Shown here: positions 1 through 12,099 of the stretch, one piece after another
How the letters are laid out: the number at the start of each line of letters is the position of its first letter
Position numbering within the stretch: position 1 is the first letter of the stretch
From: Rhytidiadelphus loreus
Lineage: Eukaryota; Streptophyta; Bryopsida; Hypnales; Hylocomiaceae
Direction of reading: 5' to 3'
Assembly (NCBI GenBank): GCA_947034895.1
Contig: OX344761.1
Coordinates: 38,390,863 to 38,454,862 of the forward strand
DNA: 64,000 nucleotides
Notes under the pieces: model-generated
What the model saw: only the letters and a program-made list of their open reading frames with translations
The model's database searches: none
What the model was told of the DNA's origin: nothing
Program-made: the position numbers and the translations under genes

Positions 1-3000
1 AATTTAATAATTTAATCCTATAAAAATATAATTTTTTAATTATATTAGTTGGAGATAAATTGTTTTGTTTGAAAAAAAGTAATTTCTACTTACTATCTCA
101 TTTTTCTATTTACCATTTGTTTAACGATATAGCATAATAATGATAAGGAAAATGTTGAATTTGATATTACAAATTGAAATGTATACACCATAGATATAAA
201 GTTTTGTATACCATGAATTTATGAATGAACAATGCATAGGCAAGCAAAGTATGACAAGACATAGTTCAAATATTTCTTGCAATTGCTCAAAAATATTAAA
301 TTGAATTCTATCACAATTGTCTTAAACATTTATTGCCATTAATGCTCAAGGTATTTTTGAGTTTTACTAGCTATTTTCCTTGAATTTCTATATCAAACTT
401 TTTTTCAAATACCAAGTGGAAATTCTATTTAGAGTAAAAAATAAAGAAAAATTTAGACTCTACATATAAATTTTAAAGATTTCCTCACTAGTTTTCTTTT
501 TATGTATTCAAATTATAACCAATTTTTTTCCCAATTCCACCAGCTAACAATGAACTAATTGGTGGTTCTCCCCAAACATTGATTGCCATCACTTCTAAGT
601 TTTTAATGCCATTCAAGTTTAATAATTGAAAAAGTATAAATATAATACCATATGTAGCACCAGTAGGGTAGTAGAATTTTTTAATTCCAGCATCAGTATC
701 TGTTACAAATGCAAGTACATCATTAAGATGGATTACTTTGTATTACATTGTAGCTTTAAGATTTATTTGATTAAATATGATATAATTTTAAAAATTGAAA
801 ATAATAGAAATTTAATTAAATTTAAATTATAAACGCAATAAATTAGTAGATAAATCAATATTTTTATGTCAAATGTTTTATTTTTATTTTTTCTTAAATT
901 ATTTATGAATATGTATTACGTGAGGGTCAAAATTTATTATCTTAAATTCAAGTAATATAAAAATTTATTTGAACTAGTGCTAAGTATCATAGTCTTTAGT
1001 AGACAATATATAAATTAGATTGTAATTTGGCAACTACCAAGTTCAAATGGAGTGCCATAAACTTGAATATATTATCAATTAGGAAAATTTTACAATAGTA
1101 TAAAATATTTCACCTTCAAGTGAAATTTCCCCTGTTGTAATTGATGTTTTTTTTATAGATTCTTTTTTAGGTGCCATTTGTACAAAGTTGGACTATGTTT
1201 GTGTGCATTATGTTTGTGTGCATCTTGTTACATCTAATTCCATATATGAATTTTTTGAAAATGTAATCACATACCACAAAAAATGTGATTTTTTAGATGA
1301 ACTTTAAAGAATATGCAATTTAAGACTTATTTTGTTAATTCATATTTGCTATTTGTAAAAATAGACATAATCAGAGTTTATTGTTATGATTTATTAATTG
1401 TGCCTAAATAATGCAATCATCATCATCAATTTCCACATAATACATTGATGAATCTTAATAAAATATCAATATCTTTTAATAATAAAAAGAAAAAAGACTT
1501 ATTGATTTTCACACAAAAAGTATTGAATGATTTTGTTAATGCTTCAAAAATAGCAAATGAAAAAACATATATTGTTGAAAATACTATTTAGAATTAGGTT
1601 GCATCAAAATTGTAGAGTATTTCAAAAATAGACTATCATTGTACACAATGAATATGTGAATTTTTTTATTAAATGAAAATAATTTTGTATAGTAGGTTAG
1701 ATAAAAATCTTTCAAAATCAACAAAATCAAAATTTAGGATTCTAAAAATATCTTCTTGTGAAAATCATTAAAATTTGACCTACTATCAATTTTAGAAAAA
1801 AATTAATTTCATGTTATAAATTTATTGGCAAATTTTATTTAGTGCAATGGTAGACCAAACCATATAGATGCATTCTATGTGCCATATTTTCCAATTTGAG
1901 AAGAAGAAGGTGTTCATTGAATTATTTCATTATTGATGGAAGTTGTAAAACATTTAGCAATCCATAGGATTTATTAGAGCTAATGTGCCTTCATGAGAAT
2001 CAATCTTCAAGGGAAAAACTTGCAATCACTTCAACAATTAACAGAACCCCAAAAGACTGTCAATACAAGACTTTTGCTAAGACATTGTATCCGATTACCA
2101 GAGTCAACAAAAATTAAATAAAAAAATAAAAATTGGGATTTTGGGGGCAATGGGGGGGATTGCTTGGAGAGAAAGTTGGAAAAAAAAATTAATGTTGCAA
2201 ATTTTAGGATGGACCACATAATTGCAAATCTTAGAATCATAAATTCGTCACCCTCTTGATGTTTTTATAACGAAGATCAATACTACGGTATTTTGAGTAC
2301 TATTCAAAGAAGAGGATCTCTATAAACATAGATAGTAAAAACATTGATCAAGAGTAAAATTAATAACACTTAAAAATAAATTAGTGTCATTAACACTTCA
2401 TTTTATTATTAGTGTATTATTATATAGTACAATTTTTGAAATTATTCTTATTTGTTTTTCATTTAGTCCAAGTATAATGGCATACAAGGGTTTACCTATT
2501 TTCCATGCTACCGATGATGATTGGGGATCAAGGATTTGGAAGGTTTAATTAGTGAAGGAAATATCAATACATTGTCATACAAAATTAGAGTCTAAAAATA
2601 ATCATTTCTAAAAACAATTTAGGAAAACGGGGCAAACTTCATGCCATTGATATAGTTTTATATATGCAAAAGTCAATGTTCATGGCTTTGTCTATTGGAA
2701 AGTGATTACATGAAGATTGGTCAAATTGTTACATGATTTTTGTATTCCAATATGGTAAAATGTTGGAGGTATGCAAGAAATCTTTTAGCATGGTCTCAAC
2801 ATGAGGAGCGAACGTCTTGTTTGGTTTGTCAACAATTTGTAGATGGCTCGGGGGGATCACTCCTTGTAATTTAAGGTATACACCTAAGTTAAGAGGGTAT
2901 TTGATGTGGGGCTATTTACTTTAATTATTGCATTTAAGATGACCATATTTTTACATAAAAAGCTAAAAAGGGCATATTTTTAATATCCTATAGTTTTTAT

Positions 3001-3170
3001 AAATTCATTCATGCAAGTTTTTAAATGGGGCTATTTTACATATAAATTTTAAGTGTCCAATTTTCTCCCACCCACCCTTCTTCACAAATTTTCTCTTCCA
3101 TCTAATGCATCTATGTATGGGGTATACATTGTGAAACCAACAATAATCAATTGAATTCAAGTAGCAATTT
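1..3170. other. AT-rich intergenic DNA, no gene seen
   Basis: Every reading frame is broken by frequent stops, and the short open frames have the low-complexity composition expected of random AT-rich DNA. There is no domain, splice-site pattern or RNA gene that I can support. A short G-rich patch lies near 2143-2160. I read this as decayed repeat sequence. Confidence 0.6.
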
Positions 3171-4063
3171 TTAACCCCTAAAGGCCAATTGTCCATTGAA
3201 TGAACAATTGAAACTTTCGGTAGGTCCCTATGAAGTCAATTTTGGTCAAATATTCATAAAATTTTGACACAAGATGTGAACATGTATCTTCTTAGTGGAA
3301 ATATAATTTTTTTCTGTCCTAAATTTTTTTGGCAGTCCTTGCAAATTGGGCATCTTTGAGGTGTCTTTTGCAAAAACTCTCATCAACTATTGAAATTTGG
3401 CATTTTTGATACTAATAAAATATGGCATACAATTATAAAAAAACAATTTAGTTCTCAAATCACATTCTCAGAGGAGTCAAATTTTATTAGCTATGTTAGG
3501 GTGGCTTCAAGAAAAAAAACTTTTCTTCTAACCTCAAGCCCTATTATCTTGCAATATGTGAAGTTAAAGTTCTTGAAATTTTTTCCAAATATTCTAAATG
3601 TTTGTCTCTCATTTTTAACCATTTGGATTTCAAATAAAAAAATTTCTTATTACACAAGAAATCATCAAAAAAAGACTAGTGTATTGCCAATGCACTTAAC
3701 CTATTTGCATTGCAAGTTGATTCAGATTTTTTATGAGTGAACTTAACATCATATATTTATGAATAGTCAAAATCCTCATTTTTGAGTAGACCAAAAATTT
3801 TACTCTAAGAGGGCTTGAAGTTTGTTGATCCTAGTTTGCAAGAATGTGAATAAAGATTTTTTTCTCACTTCAAACATTATAATTTTTTAATCCACATGGT
3901 CAAATGGTCTAAAATTGTTTCTACACATTTCCATAATTATATAATACACTTTTATACAATTGAAATTTTTTTAAATAATTTTTTATTTTAGACAATGCAT
4001 CAAAAATTGGCAAATTTGAATTTTTCCTCTTCCAAAACACCCTCTAGTCTTTAGAGGTTGATA
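3171..4063 (+). mobile_element. Eroded TTAA-flanked DNA element, about 0.9 kb
   Basis: The left end reads TTAACCCCTAAAGG and the right end near 4040-4063 is a decayed CTAGTCTTTAGAGGTTGATAA. The interior shares collinear blocks with the better copy at 48401-49343, such as a 'ttgcaatatgtgaagtt' followed by 'cttgaaattttttcc' block near the right end. No protein is encoded; the 116-residue open frame inside (3390-3740) has no recognisable features. It is an old, non-autonomous copy in the same orientation as the 48401 copy. Confidence 0.6.
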
Positions 4064-5414
4064 ACATTGAACACTTTAGAATTCCTAATGAAACTATTCC
4101 ATGAAAATCTCATTCAATACGAGTGTGATCAACACATATGGCTTCAAAGATTAGAGTTAAATGGACTATAAATTCTTATCATATTGTACAATTTTCAATT
4201 TGTTGAATCCACTAAGGTAAACCTCCCTATTCATACAATGTGACAATTTTTCCACTTTTAGTTGATGTCTTACAATTACATTTTTTTTTTGGGTATATAC
4301 ACTATAAGTACCATGGCACAATTTTAGTCAACCACTCTTCATTGTAGATTTTCTTGAATATGTCCATTTTGTCATCTATATAAAATTATTTGTCCACATC
4401 TATACTCATCATACTATGAAAAATTTGCACAGCTTCTATTTGTCAAGGCTAACTTATTAATAAAAATTTCTAATATATGATGTTTTTACATACCCTAATT
4501 TATATATATTAGAGTGTGTAGCATTTCATGAACCCTATAGTAGTTCTACAAATTATATAAAATTTCCCCCCTTTTGAATTAAATGAACCCTATCTTTTAA
4601 CTCACGTAGTTTTCTAAAACTCGTGAGTGTTCCCCCCGGGGTAGATGGTTCATGAATCCACAATATTGGAGGGGTGAATGTAGGCATTGATGTTAGAAAT
4701 TTGTTTTTTACAAACCTCATGAAAACATCAATATGCAAATTTGATGCTCAATATCTTCATAAAAATTTGGCAAAAAAATAGAATTCATCAAAGAATGAGA
4801 GGTGATGAAAGAGTGTCAATTTTGATGTCAAGATGGCCAAGAAAAGTAGCACTTACAGCTCACTCTCTATGAGCAAGATTGGGTATCCGTAAGCAAAGAG
4901 ACGGAAGAATTACAAGAAAAAAGGAGTTGTAAGACCAATATTGCAAATGAACTTTGTATGAGTGAAATTGGGGTAGAGGGCTCCACTAAAACAACTCACC
5001 TTCTCACTAGTAGAAACATGGTCCACATAGATAAAACTTTGAGGCTCACACTTAGTCAAACTTGCCATTTTATGTTGAATTAGATCAATGTTCTCTACTA
5101 ATTCAATAAGGGTGAATTTCAATCATCAAAAGGTGCCAAAAAGTCATGGCCAAAATTTCAAAATCATAATCCATATAAGAATAGATATAAGAACATTCTC
5201 TGCTTAGGAATATTTTTTTAGTTTTAATATTTTTATAAATTATAAATATGTATATTGTTTTAAAATTTTACTCCGTAATGCATTTCAAATAAATTTTTGG
5301 CTCCAAAACTCTTCAACTCTTATTGGTTGTACCTAAAAACTTGTGGCATTCTCTATAGCTCAAATGTTGATAAACGGGTAAACAAAAATGATTTAAAAAG
5401 AGTTGTGGCTTTAA
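4064..5414. other. AT-rich intergenic DNA, no gene seen
   Basis: No coding or RNA gene is apparent. A CCCCCCGGGG palindromic patch lies near 4632-4641. Confidence 0.5.
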
Positions 5415-6176
5415 TCACTACACTAAAAAGAATATTTAGTATTAGCAACACTATTTACGAACCTTGACACTAAATATCATTAACCCTACTAAAGTAAGTA
5501 ACATTAAATCTAATTTCTAACACTAAATGTACTCTATGGTAAATCTGAAATCTGAAATCTGAAATCTAGTAAATGTAAATGTACTCTATGGTATGCATTG
5601 AAGTCTAATATTACACTAATTCCCACAAAGTTCAGATTTAGTGTTGTGTGGAGTAGGGTGGTAAGGGCATCTGCAATGCGGACTCGGCATACAAGCCCTG
5701 TAACGGGAAATGCCGGGCCATTCCATGAGGCCTCGGAAATGCCGGTTCTTTCTTTGGAAATATTGATCCAATGTAAAGCCGACAATCCCAACGTCAAGTG
5801 AATTCTTTTGCATTATAAAAAGAAAGAAAGAAAAGAATCTACATTTAAGAAAAGCTTTTCATCAAAACAAAGGACGTTTGAATTGATTGGCACAATCTAC
5901 AATGCGAAAAAGGGTTGACAATCATTATTATTCTTACACCGGGCCAACTTGTAGGCCCTTCAAATATTGCAAATTAGCTAGTCCCGGGTGGTCGCATACT
6001 AAGGCCGTGGAATTGAAGGCCCCAATAACGGTTGCATTGGAGCATAGTTTTAATTAAATATCTGTCTGGGCCCGGCACAGTGCTGATATTGTTGAGTTTT
6101 GTTAGTGCATTGCAGATGCTCTAAGTAATTTAAATGTAATCCAACACTAAATATCTTTTTTAGTGTAACTACCTTA
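5415..6176. mobile_element. Small TIR element carrying a nested MITE
   Basis: The two ends are imperfect inverted repeats of about 28 bases: the left end has TACACTAAAAAGAATATTTA (from about 5420) and the right end, read on the minus strand, has TACACTAAAAAAGATATTTA (about 6149-6168). Removing the inner element at 5665-6121 leaves about 300 bp, a typical MITE size. A short AAATCTG tandem lies near 5542-5567. The target duplication of this outer element could not be fixed, so its superfamily is open. Confidence 0.5.
5665..6121. mobile_element. Tourist-like (PIF/Harbinger-type) MITE, 457 bp
   Basis: The element starts GGGCATCTGCAATGC and ends GCATTGCAGATGCTC, a near-perfect terminal inverted repeat. 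It is flanked on both sides by TAA (5662-5664 and 6122-6124), the three-base target duplication usual for PIF/Harbinger and Tourist MITEs. It is clearly richer in G+C and CpG than its surroundings, which suggests it arrived more recently. It encodes no transposase. It interrupts the outer TIR element. Confidence 0.72.
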
Positions 6177-6229
6177 GCAACCATATATAGTCAATCTGAA
6201 ATTTTAGGCTCATTTTGCAATGGGCAATT

Positions 6230-6707
6230 AAATTTGTTTGACTATTTAAAAAAAAAATTAGGCACTTTTTAGGGTTAACTATTGAAAACTTTCATTTTTC
6301 ACTGAAAAAGGTACATATTTGATTGTTGAGGTCTCCAAAGTTAATAGCTTTTCTAGTGATATTAAGTTTTTTGAAAGTGCATTTTAGTGTGCCAACACAA
6401 TTTGTAGTTGTTCACATCACCTCCAATCCCAAAAAACTTTTATGTGCAAATTTTTGAAACATTGCAGACTTGCGGAGAAGGACAGCATACTAAAAATAAA
6501 AAACGTACATTTCTCTTGCTATAATCTCACAATTTTTATGCAATTTTGCACTCAAAATTGGTGTGCATACTAATAATCAAGCTCTTTAAACATCCATACA
6601 GTTAGATTTTGAAAAAAAAATCAATTTGCTTCAATGGGGATAACTATAAGCCCATGCTCTTTTTTTATAGCCAAAACACACTTGAAAAGGCTTGGGCATT
6701 TAGAGGT
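6230..6707 (-). mobile_element. Fragment of the TTAA element family, reverse oriented
   Basis: Read on the minus strand, this segment matches the interior of the element at 22948-23926 over several collinear blocks, for example 'gcacactaaaatgcactt' and 'tcaatagttaacc'. It ends at 6707 with a decayed terminus, GGCATTTAGAGGTTAA on the plus strand. The other end is not found, so it is scored as a fragment. Confidence 0.5.
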
Positions 6708-8815
6708 TAATTATGACACTATAGTTGTAGTGCTTCAAAATTGTAACACTTGGAACCTATATTCATCAATATGTTATATAAATAATATAAATCTCTTTAT
6801 ATCCATCAAAAATTCAAAAGCAACTAAAATAACTCCAACTTAAGGTCATCATTGGAATTTGAGACATTCATAGTTTCACAAGTTCCACTGGAGGAGAAAA
6901 GAACTCCTCTAAGAAGCTCCTAAGAAATGTATAAGTAAATTTGTTTTACCTTTAGTTAGCTATGGCCTTTCAAATTAATTTATCATATCTACAATTTGAA
7001 CTTAAGGGTTAGTGCTTAGGTACCGAATGGTTAGGGGCTTCTAATTAGAACTTATCATTTTGTATTGTTTACATTGTATCCAAGAAGCTCAAAAATACCA
7101 TGAGACATTTATAAGTACATTCAAATAGAAGATAATTAGAAGTAATATCAACCATTAAATCAATTTTAGGGTACTTTTACCACATTAGTGTGACTACAAA
7201 AAATCTTCCACTTGATAAAAAATGACTATCATAATTTGAATGTATATCAAATATACTATAGTCAATGATATTGTGATTTGCAAGGAATATTAAAGTATGT
7301 AAGATATTATAGAATGTCGTTTTGGAGGTCATTTAAGCCTGTAAAGTTTCTTTAGTCAAAAATTGGAAAACACTCTTAAAATTGCAAAATATAATATTTT
7401 CTAAAAATAGGTCTACAAACCAATTATTTCTTTTTTTAGAATTTGCAACTCAAAGATTGATTGGTATTGAAGTCACATGTTAAGAAAATTTGGGTCTAAG
7501 ATCAAAGTATATTAGAGATTAGAACAATTAAAATAAAACAAAAGATTTTTTTTGAAGACTTTATGAACTTTTGGCAAAGTAACTTTTTTGGGAGTAGAGC
7601 CTAACATTAGAAAGCATCATCTACTAAAACCGTCCTATCAAGATTCTTGCCTAAAATGAACAACCTCCATATATGAGTGCCTAAGAATAATTTGGAGTAC
7701 ACCTACTTTCAACACTTTCAAAATTCATAGTTCATTTATACAAAAGTTTAAGAAAAATTTCACTAGTAAACGAGTTAATTAAGGAGTTAAAGAGATTTGA
7801 GTGTTAAACTTCAATGCACTATACTATATAGCACACTCACAAAAGCCCCCCTACCCTTTTGTTTAGGGGGAAAAAGTGGAATGAACTTTCTTCTAATGGG
7901 ATTATACAATACAACAATAGGGTCTACCTCCTAATAAAGACATCAAGGATGGAATTCACCATCTAAGTCCATGACCCTTAGATATTTCAACCATTCCCAA
8001 CAGACACTTCATTCACGTCAGTTTTTGAGATTAGAATTAGCTTTCTTCTATGGTACATCAATATGCTTGATTGTGGCAATAGCAATATAGACCAATAGAA
8101 GTATGAAGGGATGAGAAATCTATTGGTCTACAATCAACAAAAAGCTACACTACAATTGGCTTTGTCCGTATAGTATAGGCACACTTTTCAAGTAAAATAC
8201 TTACTAAAATGTCTTCACATCATCACATCTAGCTTTTGTCCATAAAAAGCCTCCTTCCTTGCAATTCAATGCCATTAAAATTATCTTCTAATTTGGGCTT
8301 TGCACTAAACTAGTGCTACAAGTCTTCTTCATAAAAGCAAAAATTTAGAGCTCCACTCTGAAACATTTACCTCAAGAAAAACACAAGAACAAATTATTTA
8401 CCATGGATGATAAAACTTGAAAATTTTGAATTCATATTTGGATTCTAACATAATAAGGGGAAGGTAATGAAAATTCAAAATTGATGACCGAAAATAGAGT
8501 GCAAATTTATACATCCATAAAAAATCATGATCTCCCTTGAAAGGCTTGTAGCACTACTTTAGACAACTTTTGAAGTGATTAGTGACTTTGCTAAATACAA
8601 TCATGGCATTTCAATTCAAATATAGCAACATGTAGCACTTTTGTAGTCATCTTTGGTGTGAATACATCAACATCCTGTGACTATGAAATTGCTAGATATA
8701 GAAAAGAAAAATTAATTAAAAAAATCTAGACAAGAATATGGAAGAGTATATAAATCCAAGGGAGGTCAAAAGCACAACAATAGAAGATATTGTTGATTTT
8801 GGATGCCCAGTTGAT
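6708..8815. other. AT-rich intergenic DNA, no gene seen
   Basis: Only short random open frames occur. There is a C/G-run patch around 7846-7870. No gene, RNA or clear repeat could be supported. Confidence 0.5.
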
Positions 8816-8820
8816 TTAAG

Positions 8821-8934
8821 GTATTAACCCCTTAAGGTTTGAAAAGCCCAATTTATATTGTAGCATAAGTTTTTTTTGTATTAACCCTTTAAGGTTTAAA
8901 AAGCCCAATTTGTTTACTAGTATGGTGTTTTTTT
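8821..8934. repeat. Two-copy 57-bp tandem repeat
   Basis: The phrase TTAACCCCTTAAGGTTTGAA starts at 8824 and recurs slightly changed at 8881, followed in both by 'aagcccaattt'. The start resembles the ends of the TTAA element family, so it may be a duplicated remnant of one terminus. Confidence 0.6.
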
Positions 8935-9289
8935 TTGTATATTTGACATAAAAGATGTATGCTTTTTGTGAATTTAACATACAAGATGCATGAATACAAG
9001 AATTACAAAAGTTTTTTATCATATTAAGCCAAATACAATGACACATGACTCTTCTAATTTAGACCATTATTGCACCTCTTAGGAGTTACAAAATAGCCAC
9101 ATATTCTACATGTACAGAGCCATATTTGAATATGATAAGGTTTAGATATTAAGATACCTACAAATGAAAGATGTTAGCTGTCAAATTTCCAATCCAACGG
9201 TGTATGTCTTGTCATATTTAAGTACATATTCATATTCTAAAAATAAAATACAAGACCGTATATACAGTCCCCATCAGACCTTTTAAGGG

Positions 9290-9784
9290 TTACACATAAC
9301 CCAAGTATCCTCCTATCACATGAAGCAGAGAATGGCAATAGCTTCACTGTAAACTGGGTCCACAAATGGAGCCTTCTCCCCATTGCAGTAAGAAATGGCT
9401 CACACATTCCTCAGTTCAAAGGCAGCATCAAAATTGAGGAAGAAATAGACATTGCAGAAGACAACCACAGCAATGGGCCACTTCAATTAGAGCACCAACG
9501 TTTTATGCGAAACAGGAGTACAAAAGTGTGTATACAATACACAGAATAGAGAATGAAATCTCTCTTTCACCAAAAGCAAACACGTACCCAGAAAACAGTG
9601 AGAAAACTAGGATTCCATATACAAACGGGAGTCCACTACCTCGTAATGAATTTTTGTGATCATCCTACTGAGATTCTTTTCCGGTATATGGCGACTGCCT
9701 CTTCTTTTATCTCCGTATTCAACTGAAGTGTTTCCACATGGAGCTAACCGTTCTCGATGTATCGTATCGAGATATACCTGGGTC
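9290..9784 (-). other. Probable 3' UTR of the Y14 gene
   Basis: The segment lies directly downstream of the Y14 stop codon on the minus strand. It is less AT-rich than the flanking intergenic DNA, fitting a transcribed 3' UTR. The poly(A) site was not determined; the composition falls back to background at about 9250-9300. Confidence 0.45.
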
Positions 9785-11873
9785 TCAAAACCGTCTTCGA
9801 GTAGGGCTCCGGGACCTGTGCCCACCTCGAGGCGACCTGCAAGTGCCTCAAAACGTCAATTTCAAGGCATATGGCATTGTCGATACTGGTAGCTCCATTC
9901 AGAGCTTTCACAAGATACCAGATAAGAACGATTACAACACAAATAATAATGAACATCCCACCTTCTCCGAACATTGCGGCGATGAAGTGGGCCACTACTG
10001 AACGCCCAGTTCACAGATATGGCTTGCGTAAGCAACTGCTTTCCATTCAAATTATCAATTGCTGATTGAGCTTCCTTTTTCATTTCATATTCGATTAGCG
10101 CATAACCCTGCATGCAAAACGCTAGCAAAATCAATTACAAATTTCTTAAATGCAAATTCCTCAATTCGAGCTAAAAGTAATTATTACATCATGGAAAATG
10201 ATAGAACACCAAGGCTACTCACAATGTCCAACGAAGACATTACTATTACTATTTGCATCCAATAAAGCAGAATGTGAACCTTGTACAATGCAGAAAAAGG
10301 GTACATTGATTATTAGACTTCAAACAAACCTTGACAAATCCAGTTCGCCGGTCGAGGTTGAGATGCAAGTTTTTGATCTCTCCAAACTCGGAAAAAGTCT
10401 CGTGTAGATCATCCTCCTGAGCTTCTTCGTGGACACCAGTAACCAGAATAATCCAACCCTCAACAGCTGGTAGTAGATAGTCAAGAAGAAAACTGAAAAT
10501 TGTTCCAAGAAAGAAAGAGTAGGTTGCTTAAGAATGGAATGAAGAAAAAGAAAACAGCAACTTGACAGACATAACTTAAGGCACTCGAATCCTTCAAACC
10601 CTAGTATGATTTGTAGTATAAAATAGCAACGCCTGAGTTCCAGTATCTCAACCGTCAGCTGCGTGCCGTCTCTTACTAATACAAGGGTTTAGCCCGAAAG
10701 CTGGTAATAAATATCACACTTTCCTCAAACAGTGGTAATAAGTTACGCCAAAGCCAGAGGGCGTCAGAATTAGTAATAATACAAGCTCAAGGGCTTGTAA
10801 TATTATAATCAGGTACAGCCCAGGGCTCAATGTAAAGGCTAATTCACAACCCCATGCAGAACAGAAAATCCGGGACATACCTTTACAGCATCAAAACAAC
10901 CAGTTCACTTCAAAAACTTCCTCTGGTTTGAAACAAATGCTCTCACCGACAACTGATACATTGTTCACATCCAATAATGAGGTAGAAGAAAGGAAAAGTA
11001 GAGGCAGCAGCAAAAATGACAGAGCTTCCTTAACAGAAAACCTAACAAGGAAGTGTAAAACTACAACAAATAACACAAAGGTAGCTCAAAGAAAGAAACC
11101 GAATAAGTCTTGAACACCGTCCTTCGATTTTTAACATGTACACAAGCGCTTGAGTGGATCCCTGATTTCGACCGTCCTTCGATTTTTAACATGTAAATTC
11201 CCTTCAAACTGTAGTTCTGATATAATACTCTAATCACCGAAAATGTTGGCGTAAAAAGGCAATGTCGAGAAAAAAAATTAAAAATCGAAGGACGGTCGAA
11301 AGAGGATACAATAAACAACACAAAGAAAAACATCGAACAGGTCCTGAACGCTAATATACCCTAACCGAGAGTTCAAAGCGCTCTATAAGATATACAATGG
11401 CGCATATTAAATATCAAGGGATCCACTCAAGCGCTTGTGAGACAATATATATCATTATACTTATCTACAGATTGAAATTCTCAGATAACACTCTTAGCCC
11501 CAAAATATTTCAAGAAACAAGAAAAACACAAAGAGAGTCATCAGAGGATACATCGCTGAGGACCAGGTCCGCCACCCGAATCCAGGGACTCAAAATCCTT
11601 CATATACCGTTGCGAGCGATCAGTGTCAGCCTCCTCTCGAAACCCTCGCCCTTTGGTTTTCCGCCCCGCCGCTGCCGCAGCAGCAGGCGCTCCACGGGAG
11701 CCTCCTCCCCCAGTGCCGCTCGTGATGATGGTGGACTTCAGCTTGGGCGCCGGAGTAGGCGCAGGTGCAGGCGCGGGAGGCGTTTCCAAATCCTCCATCG
11801 CCACGTCCTCGTCAAGGAGATCATCTTCCTCGGGTTCGAAGTCCACCGCGTCCACCACCTCTGCCGTCGTCAT
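9785..11873 (-). CDS. Y14: RNA-binding protein Y14 (RBM8A), exon junction complex core
   Basis: Four coding exons on the minus strand, 11873-11552, 10466-10330, 10107-9962 and 9836-9785, join in phase with GT-AG introns of 1085, 222 and 125 bp into a 218-residue protein. Residues 1-40 are acidic and then Ala/Pro-rich; the conserved [17 protein letters not shown] block is at 71-83, followed by GGPGPQR at 101-107. One RRM spans about 112-190, with RNP2 as WIILVTGV (112-119) and RNP1 as [12 protein letters not shown] (about 149-160). The tail [17 protein letters not shown] matches the family's Arg/Ser C-terminus. Y14 dimerises with Mago through its RRM in the exon junction complex laid on spliced mRNA, acting in mRNA export, localisation and nonsense-mediated decay. 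The N-terminus, with its Pro/Ala stretch, is longer than in animal Y14. All parts look intact, so the gene is probably functional. Confidence 0.95.
11116..11438. repeat. Nested inverted repeat in Y14 intron 1
   Basis: A block at 11166-11189 (contains CGACCGTCCTTCGATTTTTA) is perfectly complementary over 24 bases to 11278-11301, and a further direct copy lies at 11116-11140. An outer pair, 11142-11166 and 11413-11438, is complementary over 25 bases with one extra base (core AAGCGCTTGAGTGGATCC). The pairs nest correctly, so the intron RNA could form one long stem with side loops. It may be a fold-back transposon relic or a splicing-control structure. Confidence 0.8.
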
Positions 11874-11996
11874 TTTCGGGACTTGGGAAAATGATTGATC
11901 AAGCTATTGGAGGAATGAAAGAAACACGATAGCCACGCAAGGAAAAACACGACGAAGCCAGCGATGGCGACACACAATCGCAGAGAAACAATGGTG

Positions 11997-12088
11997 AAAA
12001 CCCTAGAGCTCGGAAAACAACTCTGCCAAACCTAGAAACTGAGAAGAGAATGAGAACAGTCGGTTGAATGAAGTTAGATCATATATTT
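11997..12088 (-). promoter_or_regulatory. Y14 promoter: TATA-like box and telo-box
   Basis: Upstream of the Y14 start codon on the minus strand there is an AAATATAT box (12088-12081), and about 75 bases nearer the gene a telo-box within TCTAGGGTTTT (12007-11997). Telo-boxes near the transcription start are typical of plant housekeeping and translation-related genes. The TSS is inferred at about 12050. It was not measured. Confidence 0.5.
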
Positions 12089-12099
12089 GGATGAAAACC